Shown here piece by piece: positions 17,763 to 28,855 of a stretch of 64,000 nucleotides of DNA. The position numbers and the translations under genes were made by a program. Location: positions 248,001 to 312,000 of the forward strand of contig NZ_JACHGU010000002.1 in NCBI RefSeq assembly GCF_014202435.1. Reading direction: 5' to 3'. Numbering within the stretch: position 1 is the stretch's first letter; the number at the start of each line of letters is the position of its first letter. This DNA comes from Pseudoxanthomonas broegbernensis. Lineage in GTDB: Bacteria; Pseudomonadota; Gammaproteobacteria; Xanthomonadales; Xanthomonadaceae. Under the pieces are notes generated by a model. It searched no databases, was not told the DNA's origin, and saw only the letters and a list, made by a program, of their open reading frames with translations.

Positions 17763-18623
17763 TCAGAACAACAGCGAGGCCATCTTCCGCCGGTACTGGC
17801 CCACCAGGTCCTCGTCCTCGACCACGCGGAAAGCGTCGATCAGCGCCTGCTTGGGCAGGCCGTCCTCGAAGCCGCGGTCGCGGCGCAGCATCTCCAGCAA
17901 CTGCTCCAGGCCGGCGGCGGCATCGCCACCGACCAGGTGGTGCACCGCCAGCAGGTGGCGTGCCTTGAGGTCGTCCGGATTGGCGTCGACGGCCTGCTGC
18001 AGAACCGCGACCGGTGGCGCATTCTCGAGCAGGCCGGCGAAGCCGAGCCGGGCGCGGGCGCGGACGCTGCGGTCGTCGGTGGCGAGGTTGGCCGGCAGCG
18101 CGTCGAGCAGTTGCTCGGCTTCGGAGGCGGAACCGGTCTTCAGCAGCGCCAAGGCCAGGTCCAGCTTCAGTTCGGCCTGCTCGGGCTCGGCCTCGATGGC
18201 CTCGCGCAGGCGCACGACTTCCTCGTGCGGGTCCAGCGGCGCGAGATCGACCGCGGTGTCGTCGTCGTCGCCGGCGGCCGGCTCGATGCCGTGCTGTTGC
18301 AGGAACTGGCGCAACTGGCCTTCCGGCAACGCGCCCTGGAAGGCATCCACCGGCTGCCCGCCGATCAGCAGGAACACGCTGGGTACCGAGCGGATCTGGA
18401 AGGCGGCGGCGACCTGCTGTTCGCGGTCCACGTCGACCTTGGCCAGTATGAAGGCGCCGCCATATTCGGCGGCCAGCTTCTCCAGCACCGGCGTCAGCGA
18501 CTTGCACGGACCGCACCAGGTGGCCCAGAAATCGACCAGCACGGGCGTCTGCAGCGATTTCTGCAGGACCTCGGTCTCGAAGGTGGCGGTGGTGACGTCG
18601 AGGACGTGGGGCAGTTCGCTCAT
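17763..18623 (-). CDS. cnoX: thioredoxin-TPR co-chaperone CnoX/YbbN
   Basis: 286 residues: a thioredoxin fold (about 1-110) with intact active site Cys37-Gly-Pro-Cys40 (WATWCGPCK), then TPR-like helices to the C-terminus. The family (YbbN/CnoX) holds unfolded or chlorine-damaged proteins and hands them to GroEL/DnaK. E. coli YbbN has lost the first cysteine; this protein keeps both, as in the redox-active alphaproteobacterial type, so it may also reduce disulfides or mixed thiols. Start at MSELPHVLDV; longer in-frame starts lack homology. Single gene. Confidence 0.9.
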   Translation of the reverse strand: MSELPHVLDVTTATFETEVLQKSLQTPVLVDFWATWCGPCKSLTPVLEKLAAEYGGAFILAKVDVDREQQVAAAFQIRSVPSVFLLIGGQPVDAFQGALPEGQLRQFLQQHGIEPAAGDDDDTAVDLAPLDPHEEVVRLREAIEAEPEQAELKLDLALALLKTGSASEAEQLLDALPANLATDDRSVRARARLGFAGLLENAPPVAVLQQAVDANPDDLKARHLLAVHHLVGGDAAAGLEQLLEMLRRDRGFEDGLPKQALIDAFRVVEDEDLVGQYRRKMASLLF

Positions 18624-18687
18624 GGATAGGGGGCCAGTTCCGGGATTGCGCAGGGATATGGTGCCTGGCCGGGCAGGATACAAGACA

Positions 18688-18715
18688 GCGCGGCGCCGGG
18701 AGGGTGGCGCCGCGC
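18688..18715 (-). terminator. hairpin after DUF2968 gene
   Basis: 10-bp perfect GC stem (18688-18697 with 18706-18715), 8-nt loop, followed on the minus strand by TGTCTTGT. The weak T-tract makes it a probable rather than certain terminator. Confidence 0.55.
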
Positions 18716-18728
18716 CGAAGTCATGGCA

Positions 18729-19511
18729 TCACGGTGCCGGTGGCGAGGCCAGCGCGGGAACCGACGCGCCGTGGTCCGCCACCGAGGCCGACGGTATTGC
18801 CGGGGCAACCGATTCGGAGGAACCGGGCAGCGACAGCTCGGGATTGGCCTGCACCGCCTGCAGCGCCTCGATGCGCTGGTTGATCGCGTCCAGTTCGCTA
18901 TGGCTGGCGCGCAGGTCGCTGCTGAGCGAAACCGCCTGCTGGCGGGCCTGTTGCAGGGCGGTGCTGACCTGCAGCGATTGCTGGCGCTGCATCTCCACTT
19001 CCTGCTGCAGGTTGCGCAGGCGCTGCTCGTTCAACGCGACCATGCGCTCGGTGAAGCGCTTGCCGGCATCCAGGCGGACCGTGTCGATGTAGACCTGCGC
19101 CAGGTCTTCGGTCTGGGCGACGAAGGTGCGGTAGTAGCGCTCCGCGTCGTCGACCGAGTCGGTCTTGATGACGCGCCAGAACTCGCGGTCGCGGAACAGG
19201 GCCACGTAGTAGTGGAGACTCTGGGTATAGAACAGCAGGCTGGCGCCGTAGTTGCCGTTGTAGGTGGTGCGCAGCTCGGTAAGCCGGCCGCCGTCCATGA
19301 GCTCGCGCAGTTCGGCCACGGTGCTGCCGGCGGCTTGGTCGGCCGGCGGCGCGGCGGTGGCTTCCTCGGGCGTGCGTGGCTGCTTCCAGGGCCGCGCCGC
19401 CGAGGCATCGGCCATGGCCAGCACGGTGGCGGCCAGCAAGGGCAGGCAGGCCAGCGCTGCCAGGCGCGGACGGGACGGCGTGCAGCCGGTGCGGGTGCGT
19501 TCCTTGACCAT
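18729..19511 (-). CDS. DUF2968 family protein
   Basis: 260-residue protein matching the DUF2968 family. The N-terminus has a basic stretch and hydrophobic segment ending in ADASA, read as a signal peptide. The middle has the family block ELRTTYNGNYGASLLFY and the region around FWRVIKTDSVDD. Residues ~160-230 are heptad-like and Gln/Leu-rich, a likely coiled coil. AAGGAGAG lies directly before the ATG at 19511. Function unknown. It lies 125 bp after tadG on the same strand but no shared role is evident. Confidence 0.75.
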   Translation of the reverse strand: MVKERTRTGCTPSRPRLAALACLPLLAATVLAMADASAARPWKQPRTPEEATAAPPADQAAGSTVAELRELMDGGRLTELRTTYNGNYGASLLFYTQSLHYYVALFRDREFWRVIKTDSVDDAERYYRTFVAQTEDLAQVYIDTVRLDAGKRFTERMVALNEQRLRNLQQEVEMQRQQSLQVSTALQQARQQAVSLSSDLRASHSELDAINQRIEALQAVQANPELSLPGSSESVAPAIPSASVADHGASVPALASPPAP

Positions 19512-19636
19512 GACTCTCCTTCCCAGGGGGCGCAGGGTTCCGGTTGTCGCGCCAGAGCCCGAGCATGCGCCGGTACGCGGCACAAGGCAAAGGGGGGCGA
19601 CGGGGCGGTGGGAACCGGAGGGGCGTGTGATTGCGG

Positions 19637-21799
19637 TCATTGGACGAGCCGGACGGGTTTGCATTGGATGGAGTGCATGTGGACGTCGGTGCGGCCCAGT
19701 TGGATGCCGAGCACATCTTCCAGGGTCTCGCCGAGGAATCTGCCGACGGCGTTGAGCAGGGGTTTGAGTAGTGCCAGGGCCGGCTTGAGCACCAGGCACA
19801 GCAGCCCATTGCAGGAGACCGCATCGGTAGTCGGGTCGACCAGCCCGCCTTCATCGGCATGTGGGTCGAGGAAGCCATTCGGCGCGGTGCGCAGGTAAGA
19901 CACCAGGTTGTTTCTGACACAGGCGTTGTAATTGAGGTTGCCAAGCAGCGAATCGCACCGGTTGACTACCAATCCCCCCAGCAACCCGCCGAGAAGTACG
20001 TCCAGAGTGCCGAAGCCATCGCCGGTAACCAGGGCGCGATAGCTGTCCCAGACCGAACCATCGCTCCAGCAAGTATTGAGGCCCAAAAGGCCGCAAGGGC
20101 TGGGGACGGCTGCTTTCACCTCCCATTGACCCAACGGTTCCAACCCGGAGGCGCTGGAGCCGTTGCGCAGCGCCTGGATGATGGTGTCTACGTTGTAGCG
20201 GCCGCTCCCGGGATTCGTGGCAGCGATGTAGCGACTGGCGAGTCGTTGTGCGGTGTCTTGCTCGGGGGCGTCCGAGTTCTTGGGGTTCACGCCTTGCGCC
20301 ATGATTCCCAGGAGTTTTTCCACGAGTTCGGAGACGGTAGCGCCGACTGCCAGTGGATTGGCGCGCACCGAGCCGCTCTGGCCCTCGGCCAGCGTGATGT
20401 CCTGGGTGTCGGGCAGTGCCGGCAGCGAGAACCGGCCGTTGACCACGGGTGCCCCGAACAGGCGCAGCAGTTCCTCGTCCTGGAGCTGGCTGTCGCAGAC
20501 CGCCTGAGTGGAGAAGCGCAGCGCCGGCGGAACCCGGCCGACGCAACTGCGCAGGATCGAGGACTGGACGCGCACGGTGGCCGTCGGCGGGTCGGCATTG
20601 CAGTCGATTTCCTGCAGCGTCCCCATCGCGTTGACCAGGTCGAGGTGGATCGGCAGGTGCAGGCGCACGTCCAGGAGGCCGAGAAGGCTGGAAACGGCCG
20701 GGATGTTGTTGCTGTCGATGTCCAGGAACACCCGCACCTGCGCGTTGTAGGCAGTGACGCCGGGGCCGCCGATGGCGATGGAGGGCGGCTCGATGATGCG
20801 GGCTTGCGCCGTCACCAGCCCGAGGATGTCCAGTCCGTCCACGGTGACGGCATTGTCCCCGCGCGCGATCGCGATCCCGGTGTTCAACAGGCCGTATACG
20901 TCGACTTCTGCGTCCAGGACGCCGTTGATGGCCGCTTGTCCGGCGTCGATCCGGGCGAACAGGCCGCCCTGCTCGGGGGTGGAGCCGAGCGGGATCGACA
21001 GGCGATTCAGGTCGATGGCGGGCGCGAGGGCGTTGCGCAGCGCAGCCAGGTCGATGTCGGCCGCCTCGCTGCGCGAGACCAGCACGGCGCTGGCATCCAG
21101 CAGGTCGCCCAGCGAGACGGTACGGCCGGCCAGCAAGGCATCCAGCTCGCCGGCGCCGATGTCTGCCTGCACCGGGATGCCCAGTGCCTCCAGCAGGCCC
21201 CTGGGCGTGGCCTTGACCTGGGCCAGGCCGTCGTAGCCGAGCACGCTGGTGCCGTCGAGGTCGGCGCCGACCAGTTTCAGGGTGGTGCCCAATGGGGTCT
21301 GGCCGTCGATCCGCAGCAGTTGCGAGCCGACGCTGAAGCTGGCCTGCGGGTCCGGCAGGATGGCCACGGCCACGGCTTGGATCCGAGGCAGCGTCTGGAC
21401 CATGCCGAAGAACGGCACCACCGTGCGCGCGGCGACCGCCTTGACCGCGTTGAGCGGCAGCGACGGGTCGCCATGGACGAAGCGCTCTTCCACCGTGGCG
21501 TCGGGGCGCCAATGGCCGCATTCGATGCGCAGGTCGCCGGCGAAGCGGTTGTCGTCGAACGCATTGCCGCGCGCCGCGCCGTTGTCGAGGTTGTCGGGGC
21601 TGCACAGCTCCAGCGCCTGCGCGCCGGCCAGGGCCGCCAGGTCCGCCACCTTCTGGGCATCGCGCTTGGCCCAGAACAGGTAGCCGATCTCGGCCAGTCC
21701 GAGCATGCCGACCAGGGCGACTAGGATCAGCATCGCGGTCACCGACATGCCGCCCGCCTGGCGGCGGTGCGGTGGACGGCGAGCGGGCGGGCGGTGCAT
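19637..21799 (-). CDS. tadG: TadG-like pilus assembly protein
   Basis: 720-residue protein of the Tad locus. The N-terminus carries the Tad pseudopilin-like membrane segment (GGMSVTAMLILVALVGMLGL) of the TadE/F/G group, followed by ADLAALAGAQ, typical of TadG. The remainder is a large periplasmic domain of Asp/Leu/Gly-rich repeats ending in a hydrophobic region and HMHSIQCKP. Last gene of the tad run; starts 4 bp after DUF3613 ends. Expected to help assemble or anchor the Flp pilus. Its large C-terminal domain has no family I recognise. Confidence 0.85.
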   Translation of the reverse strand: MHRPPARRPPHRRQAGGMSVTAMLILVALVGMLGLAEIGYLFWAKRDAQKVADLAALAGAQALELCSPDNLDNGAARGNAFDDNRFAGDLRIECGHWRPDATVEERFVHGDPSLPLNAVKAVAARTVVPFFGMVQTLPRIQAVAVAILPDPQASFSVGSQLLRIDGQTPLGTTLKLVGADLDGTSVLGYDGLAQVKATPRGLLEALGIPVQADIGAGELDALLAGRTVSLGDLLDASAVLVSRSEAADIDLAALRNALAPAIDLNRLSIPLGSTPEQGGLFARIDAGQAAINGVLDAEVDVYGLLNTGIAIARGDNAVTVDGLDILGLVTAQARIIEPPSIAIGGPGVTAYNAQVRVFLDIDSNNIPAVSSLLGLLDVRLHLPIHLDLVNAMGTLQEIDCNADPPTATVRVQSSILRSCVGRVPPALRFSTQAVCDSQLQDEELLRLFGAPVVNGRFSLPALPDTQDITLAEGQSGSVRANPLAVGATVSELVEKLLGIMAQGVNPKNSDAPEQDTAQRLASRYIAATNPGSGRYNVDTIIQALRNGSSASGLEPLGQWEVKAAVPSPCGLLGLNTCWSDGSVWDSYRALVTGDGFGTLDVLLGGLLGGLVVNRCDSLLGNLNYNACVRNNLVSYLRTAPNGFLDPHADEGGLVDPTTDAVSCNGLLCLVLKPALALLKPLLNAVGRFLGETLEDVLGIQLGRTDVHMHSIQCKPVRLVQ

Positions 21800-21803
21800 C
21801 GGT

Positions 21804-22184
21804 TCACTCCGCGCGCGCGTCTTCGGTCTCGACCGTGGCCCGGAAGAACTCCGGGATGTCGTATTCGAAGCTGCGCAGGTAGCGGCGGTAGCTGGCGTCG
21901 GCCTGGGCGCCTAGGATCGGCCGCAGCGGCGCGGCGTGGTGGCCGTCCGCCTGCATGCGCAGCAGCGCGCGCGTGGTGTCGCCGACGGCACCGCCGGCGG
22001 CCGGGAGCGCGGGGACGGCGTCGATGGACGATGCGGCGCGGATGGGCGCGGGTGCGGGCGTTGGGCGATCCGCGGCCGGGTCGTTGCCGAGCATGCGGCC
22101 GGTCAAGGGCGCTTGCGCGGGATCCGAGGCGAGCGCATCGAGGGGAAGGAGCAGGCAGGTCAGGAGCAGGAAGCGTCCGTTCAT
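21804..22184 (-). CDS. DUF3613 tad-locus protein
   Basis: 126 residues: signal peptide (MNGRFLLLTCLLLPLDALA), Pro/Ala-rich middle, and a C-terminal DUF3613 block, LLRMQADGHHAAP then SYRRYLRSFEYDIPEFF. DUF3613 proteins are found almost only inside tad loci, but their role is unknown. Placed between tadD and tadG with 5 bp and 4 bp gaps, so it belongs to the operon. Confidence 0.8.
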   Translation of the reverse strand: MNGRFLLLTCLLLPLDALASDPAQAPLTGRMLGNDPAADRPTPAPAPIRAASSIDAVPALPAAGGAVGDTTRALLRMQADGHHAAPLRPILGAQADASYRRYLRSFEYDIPEFFRATVETEDARAE

Positions 22185-22189
22185 GGCGT

Positions 22190-23026
22190 CTACCGTTCGT
22201 CCAGGAGGCCGTCGCCGGCGGAGGGGGAGGGGCGGAAGCGTTCGAGCATCGGTGGAGGCGCGGCGATGCCGGCGGCGCTGGCCGCCAGCGGCGGGGGGGA
22301 TGCGCCGCCGGTGGATGCATCGGCGCGCTGCGCATGGCGCACGGCCGGACGCAGTTCCGAGGCGAGCCGGTACACGGCCTGGCGGCTGGCATCGGGCAGC
22401 TTGGCGCCCTGCATGAGGGTTTCCGCGCGCCGGGTATCGCCCTGCAGCAGCGACCACAAGGCCAGGTTGGCGATGGCGCGCGGGTTGGCCGGGGAAAGCT
22501 CGGCGGCCATGGCCAATGGCGTGCGGGCGTCGGCGAGGCGGCCGGCGCGCAGGCGCTGGTAGCCCAGGTCGCCCAGGTAGTCGGCATTCAGCGGGGCCAG
22601 CTCGGTGGCCCTGGCCAGGGCCTGTTCGGCGCGGGCGGGCTGGCCGCCGGCGACGGCGATCAGTCCCAGTCCATGCCAGGCCGCCGCCGCGTAGGCGCCG
22701 CCGGTCAGGGTTTCGTAGATCTGCCGGGCCGCATCGGCCTGGCCGGTGCCGCGCAAGGCGTCGGCCTGCATGAGCCGCAGGCGCGGCGGGTCGCCGTGAC
22801 GCTGGCGGAAGGCGTCTATATGCGCGAGCGAGGCGTAGTACGCGCCTTCGCGCTGCATGCGCTCGATCAGGCCCAGGTAGACGGTGCGGTCGTCGTCCGC
22901 GCGCCTGGCCGGCTCGTCCGCCGAGGGCGGCACGCGGTGCCCGGGGCCGGAGCCGCAAGCGCCCGCCAGCGCGGCGACCAGCGCCACCGCAGCCAGGGTC
23001 GCATGCCGCTTCGTCGAGTCGTTCAT
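22190..23026 (-). CDS. tadD: TadD-like TPR pilus assembly protein
   Basis: 278 residues. The N-terminal hydrophobic stretch ending ALAGACGSG suggests a lipoprotein, although Ala at the -3 position of the lipobox is not ideal. TPR repeats cover about 60-220 (AWHGLGLIAVAGGQPARAEQ and following). TadD proteins are outer-membrane or periplasmic lipoproteins needed for secretin assembly in Flp pili. Its ATG overlaps the tadC stop as ATGA. The C-terminal ~60 residues are low-complexity Ala/Pro. Confidence 0.85.
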   Translation of the reverse strand: MNDSTKRHATLAAVALVAALAGACGSGPGHRVPPSADEPARRADDDRTVYLGLIERMQREGAYYASLAHIDAFRQRHGDPPRLRLMQADALRGTGQADAARQIYETLTGGAYAAAAWHGLGLIAVAGGQPARAEQALARATELAPLNADYLGDLGYQRLRAGRLADARTPLAMAAELSPANPRAIANLALWSLLQGDTRRAETLMQGAKLPDASRQAVYRLASELRPAVRHAQRADASTGGASPPPLAASAAGIAAPPPMLERFRPSPSAGDGLLDER

Positions 23027-23964
23027 CCGCCTAGCTTCCCCAGGGTGCCGGACAGCGCGACCAACGCAGGCCCGGCAAGCACCAGCATCAGGGCCGGCAG
23101 CAGGGTCAGCATCATCACCACGGTCATCTTCACCGACAGCTTGCCGACCTTCTCCTTCATCTCCATCCGCCGCTGTTCGCGCAGGCGCAGGCTGAACTGG
23201 CGCATCGGCTCCTGCACCGCGCCGCCATGCTGGGAAACCTGGACGATGATCTGGGCCAGGCTGCGCAGATCCTCGTCGTCGTAGGACTCGGACAGCCGCC
23301 GCAGCGATTGCTCGCGCGTACGGCCGCGCATGTAGGCGGTGTTGGCGTCGCGCAGCTCTCGTCCCAGCACCGGCAGCACCGTGCCCAGCTTCTCGCCGAG
23401 CATCTGCAGGCTCTGGTCCATGCTCATGCCCACACCCTGCAGCAGGCGCAGCATGTCGATCAGCAGGGGCAACTCGTCGTGGGCCCGCTTGCGCAGGCGC
23501 CCGGCCCAGGCGCGCAGGGCCAGCTTGGGCAGGAGGATGCCGGCGGCCAGCGCGCCGACGAGTACCAGAAGCCCGGAGGCGCCCTCCGGGCGCAGCGTTG
23601 CCAGCGCGGCGAACAGCGCCAGCAGCGCCAGCGCCAGGCGCAGCCCCAGGTAGGCGGCGGCACCCGCACTGGTGTTCCAGCCGGTCTGGTCCAGCAGTAT
23701 CCGGTCCTCCGGAGCCAGCAGGGCCTGCTGCAGCCGGGTGCCGTCCAGGCGCTTGCCGAAGTCCTCCAGCCAGGCGAGCAGGCGCCGGACCAGGCCGGTG
23801 GGAACCGGGGATGGCATGGCCTGGTGATTGGCGTCCAGGGCTTCCTGGAGCGCCTGGCCGGCCCGTTTCCGGATGTTCTCGCGCCACAGCAGGCCGGCGG
23901 CGAACAGCCCGGAAGCGGCGGCCAGCATGCCCAGGGCGGTGGCGAACATCGCCTGCGCATTCAT
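23023..23964 (-). CDS. tadC: TadC type II secretion F-domain protein
   Basis: 313-residue inner-membrane platform protein of the Flp pilus machine. One N-terminal membrane segment, a pair near 110-145, the T2SSF cytoplasmic block (DELPLLIDMLRLLQGVGMS, then QHGGAVQEPMRQFS) and a final membrane segment at the C-terminus. Works together with TadB and the ATPase CpaF. ATGA overlap with tadB upstream and tadD downstream shows tight coupling. Confidence 0.93.
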   Translation of the reverse strand: MNAQAMFATALGMLAAASGLFAAGLLWRENIRKRAGQALQEALDANHQAMPSPVPTGLVRRLLAWLEDFGKRLDGTRLQQALLAPEDRILLDQTGWNTSAGAAAYLGLRLALALLALFAALATLRPEGASGLLVLVGALAAGILLPKLALRAWAGRLRKRAHDELPLLIDMLRLLQGVGMSMDQSLQMLGEKLGTVLPVLGRELRDANTAYMRGRTREQSLRRLSESYDDEDLRSLAQIIVQVSQHGGAVQEPMRQFSLRLREQRRMEMKEKVGKLSVKMTVVMMLTLLPALMLVLAGPALVALSGTLGKLGG

Positions 23965-24877
23965 AGCGACCTCGCCAGCCGATAGAGCAACAGAGCGCCG
24001 ATGACTTCCATCGCCAAGGCGATCAGCAGCAGCCGGTGGCCGAGGGGCTCATCGACCATGGGCTGGAAGAACTCGGGGCTGGCGAAGGCCATCAGCAGGG
24101 CGCACAGCGGCGGCAGCAGGCCGATCACCCAGGCCGAGGCGCGGGTCTCGGAGGTGGTGGCGCTGAGTTCCTGGCGCGCTTGCTGGAGGTCGTGCATGAA
24201 GTCGCTCATGCGCTGCAGGACCTGGTCGGTGCGTCCGCCCACGCGCATGCCGGTGCCCAGCACCACGGCCAGCACGTGGAGGACGCGCAGCCCGGTGGGC
24301 TGGCTGGCCTGCGCCAGTGCGCGGTCGAGGTCCAGCCCGGTGCGCGAGGCGGCCAGGGTCGCATCCAGGAGGTCGCGCAGCGGTGGCGGCGCATGGGCGG
24401 CGGCGCTCTGGAAGGCCATCGGCAGGCTGTTGCCGAGCGCGGCGAGGCGGACCATGTGGTCCAGGAAATCGGGAAGCTGCCGCAGCAGCGCCTGTTGCCT
24501 GCGCTCGATGCGCCTGCGCAGCCACACCCAGCACAGCAGCGCATAGGTGCACAGGACCACGGGGATCACGCCGGAAGTGCCGATGCGCTGTTTGAACAGC
24601 CACGCCAGGATCAGCCCGGCCAGCGCGCCGACCAGCGGGATGCGCCAGCCGGGCGGCAGGCCCGCGCGGTACAGCCATGGGTCCCAGGGCAGCCGGCCGG
24701 GGCGAGGCGGCGGAGCGGCCGCCGCCGGCGAGGGCGCCGCCGCTGGGTGCGCGTGCAGGTGGCGCTCGACGTTCTCCAGGTTGGCCGCGTGCAGCCTGCG
24801 CCGGCTCGCGCTGCGCCAGGCTTCCATCGCGGCCGCGAGCAGCAGCAAGGCGATGCTGGCCAGCAGCAGGGCCGCGT

Positions 24878-24881
<4 letters not shown>
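23961..24881 (-). CDS. tadB: TadB type II secretion F-domain protein
   Basis: 306-residue inner-membrane platform protein, partner of TadC. N-terminal membrane segment, a Pro/Ala linker, two membrane segments near 90-130, the T2SSF block (LPDFLDHMVRLAALGNSL and GTGMRVGGRTDQVLQRMSDF) and two C-terminal membrane segments. It starts with GTG at 24881, overlapping the cpaF stop as GTGA; no ATG start fits. Usual length for TadB. Confidence 0.92.
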
Positions 24882-26220
<1,339 letters not shown>

Positions 26221-26236
<16 letters not shown>

Positions 26237-27513
26237 CGGGATAGGCCCATGCGTGAGGCGAGATGTCGCCAGGGAGACGAGGGCTGCAGCGGGCCGGCAT
26301 CGGCATGCCCGATCCGCGCCAGCAGCGGACCGAGCGCGCGCAGGTAGGGGTCGCGCGGATGATCGTGGTGCAGCAGCAGGCCCTGGCTGGCGCTGGCGCG
26401 CAAGGTCTGCAGCCGCTCGGGGATGGTGGCGATCAGCGGCAGCTCGAAGCGCTCGGCGATCTGCCGCGCGTCGATGCCGCCGCTGTCGTCGAAGCGGTCG
26501 ACGATCAGGTGCAGGCGCCCGTCGCGCAGGCCGTCGCGTTCGAGCTGTTCGAGCAGCGTGTCCAGCGACACCAGGGCGCCGATCGATTGGTCCGTCACGA
26601 TCCAGGTCTCGTCGGCGCGGCGCAGCAGCGCGGCGGGGCATTGCTCGGGGGAAAGGCCGCCCAGGTCGCACAGGAGGGTGTCGAACAGGGCGCACAGCCG
26701 GTCCAGCAGCGGCTCCATCGTGCCGGACTGGGGCGGGTAGGGCACGCACGAGGGGTGGCCGAGCAGGGTCAGCCCGCTTTCGTGCTGGACCATGGCCGTG
26801 CGCACCAGCGTGGCGTCGAGTCGGGCGGCGTGGTGGATGGCGTCGGCGAAATGGAATTCGCTGCGCACGCCGAGGTAGAGCGCGGCGTCGCCGGCCGGCT
26901 GGCCCAGGTCCAGGAGCAGCACCTGCGGATCGTCCGCCGGCACGCGCGGCGCCGGCCCGGCCGGTTTCCGTGCAAGCGCGCCCAGGTGGGCGGCCAGCGT
27001 GCTCACGCCCAGGCCGGCGCGGGCGCCGAGCAGCAGGATCACGCGTGCCTCGCGCGGCGGTGCGGGAGCCAGGGGCGGCCGGTTGACGGGATTGGCCGGT
27101 GTCGTGCTGATGCGTCGCAAGGTGATGGCGATATCCTCGGACGAGGCGTCTCCGGCGATGAAGTCGCGCACGCCGGCGCGCAGCGCCGCGAGGACCGCAT
27201 TGGCCTGGTCGTGGTCGCTGGTGCCGACCGCCACGAGCGGCAGGTCCGGGACCAGCATGCCGAGCTGGCGGGCCAGGTCGGCGGACTGCACGTACTGGTC
27301 CGAGGCGAAGTCGAGCAGCAGGACCCGCCATGCGCTGCGGCGCGCGACCAGCGTGGTCACCGCCACGCTGCGGCTGTCTTCCCAGCACACTTCGGCGCCG
27401 ACCTGCAGGAGGTCGGCCAGACGCTGCGCCCGCTCGCGCGAGGGCCCGTAGAAGGCCACCCTCATTGCGGCGTAGGCGGGACCTTGTGGAAGCATGGCGG
27501 GGAGCGGCAGCAT
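26221..27513 (-). CDS. cpaE: CpaE/TadZ pilus localisation ATPase-like protein
   Basis: 430 residues: N-terminal receiver-like domain (VLLLDFASDQ, VRDFIAGDASSEDI), then a ParA/MinD-like domain. TadZ proteins localise the pilus machine to the pole. The P-loop is degenerate: GARAGLGVST in place of the ParA-type KGGxGKT/S, with no Lys in the usual place, so ATP hydrolysis is doubtful, as reported for some TadZ proteins. Start is uncertain: 27513 gives the longest form; MRVAFYGPS at 27465 is the other choice and neither has a clear ribosome site. Confidence 0.85.
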
Positions 27514-27531
27514 GGTCTCGATGGAACCGGG

Positions 27532-28839
27532 TCAGCGTGAGAATCCGGGCAGGGCGTCGGCACCGGCGGGATGCAGCAGCCAGGCCCCCCAGGGCGGCAG
27601 GCGGGCCTGGGTCTCGCGATCGCCCGGCAGCGTCAGGGGAGCATCGCGCGCCAGCGGGCGGACCAGCCGTGGCGTGACCACGATGACCAGTTCCTTGTCC
27701 TGCCGGCGGTAGTCCAGGTTGCGGAAGAACGAGCCGATGATGGGCAGGTCGCCCAGCAGCGGGATCTTGTCGACGCTGGAGCTGAGCGTGCTGCTGACCA
27801 GGCCGCCGATGATGAAGCTCTCGCCATCGCCGAGTTCGACGGTGGTGTCGGCGCGGCGGGTGGAGATGCTGGGCACCAGCACGCCGTTGTAGTTCACGCC
27901 GCTGGAGTAGTCGAGGTCGCTCGCCTCGGGCGCGACCTTGAGCGCGATCCGGTCCGGCGCCAATACCGTCGGGGTGACGGTCAGGCCGATGCCGAACGGC
28001 TTGAAGGCGACGGTGGTGGTGCCCAGGCCCTGGGGTTCCAGGATCGGCAGTTCGCCGCCGGCCAGGAAGCTGGCGCTCTGTCCGGACAGGGCCACCAGGG
28101 TCGGCTCGGCCAGGATGCGGGCCATGCCGTTGCTCTGCAGCAGGTCGAGGTTGGCGCGCCAGTCCAGCTTTCCGTTCTTGAACAGCGACGTGGCGACCAG
28201 GCCGAAGGCCGAGGACATGGGGTTGCCGCCGCCACTGGTCCCGGGCGAGGCGATCTCGTACGTGAATCCTCCGTTGGTGTTCTCGAAGCGCAATCCGAAC
28301 TGCTTGAGCACGGTCTTGTTCAGCTCCACCACCTTGACCTCGACCTGGACCACGCCGCCGCTCGCGACCGTCGAGACGTCGTCCACGGTGCCGTCCGTGC
28401 CGGTCGCCGCCGCCGCGGCCTGGCGTGCGCGGGCATGGTCGAGCAGGGTGGGCAGGCTGCCGGCGACCAGTGCCTGGTCGCCCTGGGCCAGCACCTGCGC
28501 GCCGCTGCCGGCCAGCAGCCCGGCCTGCACCGGATTGCGGACCTCCACGCGCAAGCGTTGCGGAGCGGGCTCCCCGCGATGCCACAGCAGCAGCGTGGTC
28601 GTTCCCGGCGTCTTGCCGACCAGCAGGGCCTGGCGGCGGTCGCGCAGCACGGTCAGGTCGGCGACCTCTGGATTGGCGATGGCGATCCGCTCCAGGTCGG
28701 CGGGCAATTGCCAGGGCCGCTGTTCGTGTTCGGCCAGCAGGATCGGGGTTTCCTGCGCGAGTACGGGAGCCGTCGCCAGGGCCAGCAGCAGGCCGGCCAG
28801 GCGATGCAGGAGGACGGAAGGTCGTGCTGGGCTGGGCAT
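27532..28839 (-). CDS. cpaC: CpaC/RcpA outer-membrane secretin
   Basis: 435-residue secretin forming the outer-membrane pore of the Flp pilus. Signal peptide ending VLAQ; BON/pilus-secretin N-domain (WQLPADLERIAIANPEVADL and LLVGKTPGTTTLLLW); secretin core with VEVKVVELNKTVLKQFGL, and the secretin signature around IPLLGDLPIIGSFFR near the C-terminus. Start at 28839 gives a clean signal peptide and leaves 16 bp after cpaB; upstream in-frame starts would overlap cpaB. Confidence 0.93.
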   Translation of the reverse strand: MPSPARPSVLLHRLAGLLLALATAPVLAQETPILLAEHEQRPWQLPADLERIAIANPEVADLTVLRDRRQALLVGKTPGTTTLLLWHRGEPAPQRLRVEVRNPVQAGLLAGSGAQVLAQGDQALVAGSLPTLLDHARARQAAAAATGTDGTVDDVSTVASGGVVQVEVKVVELNKTVLKQFGLRFENTNGGFTYEIASPGTSGGGNPMSSAFGLVATSLFKNGKLDWRANLDLLQSNGMARILAEPTLVALSGQSASFLAGGELPILEPQGLGTTTVAFKPFGIGLTVTPTVLAPDRIALKVAPEASDLDYSSGVNYNGVLVPSISTRRADTTVELGDGESFIIGGLVSSTLSSSVDKIPLLGDLPIIGSFFRNLDYRRQDKELVIVVTPRLVRPLARDAPLTLPGDRETQARLPPWGAWLLHPAGADALPGFSR

Positions 28840-28855
28840 CGTCGGCGTCCCGGAT

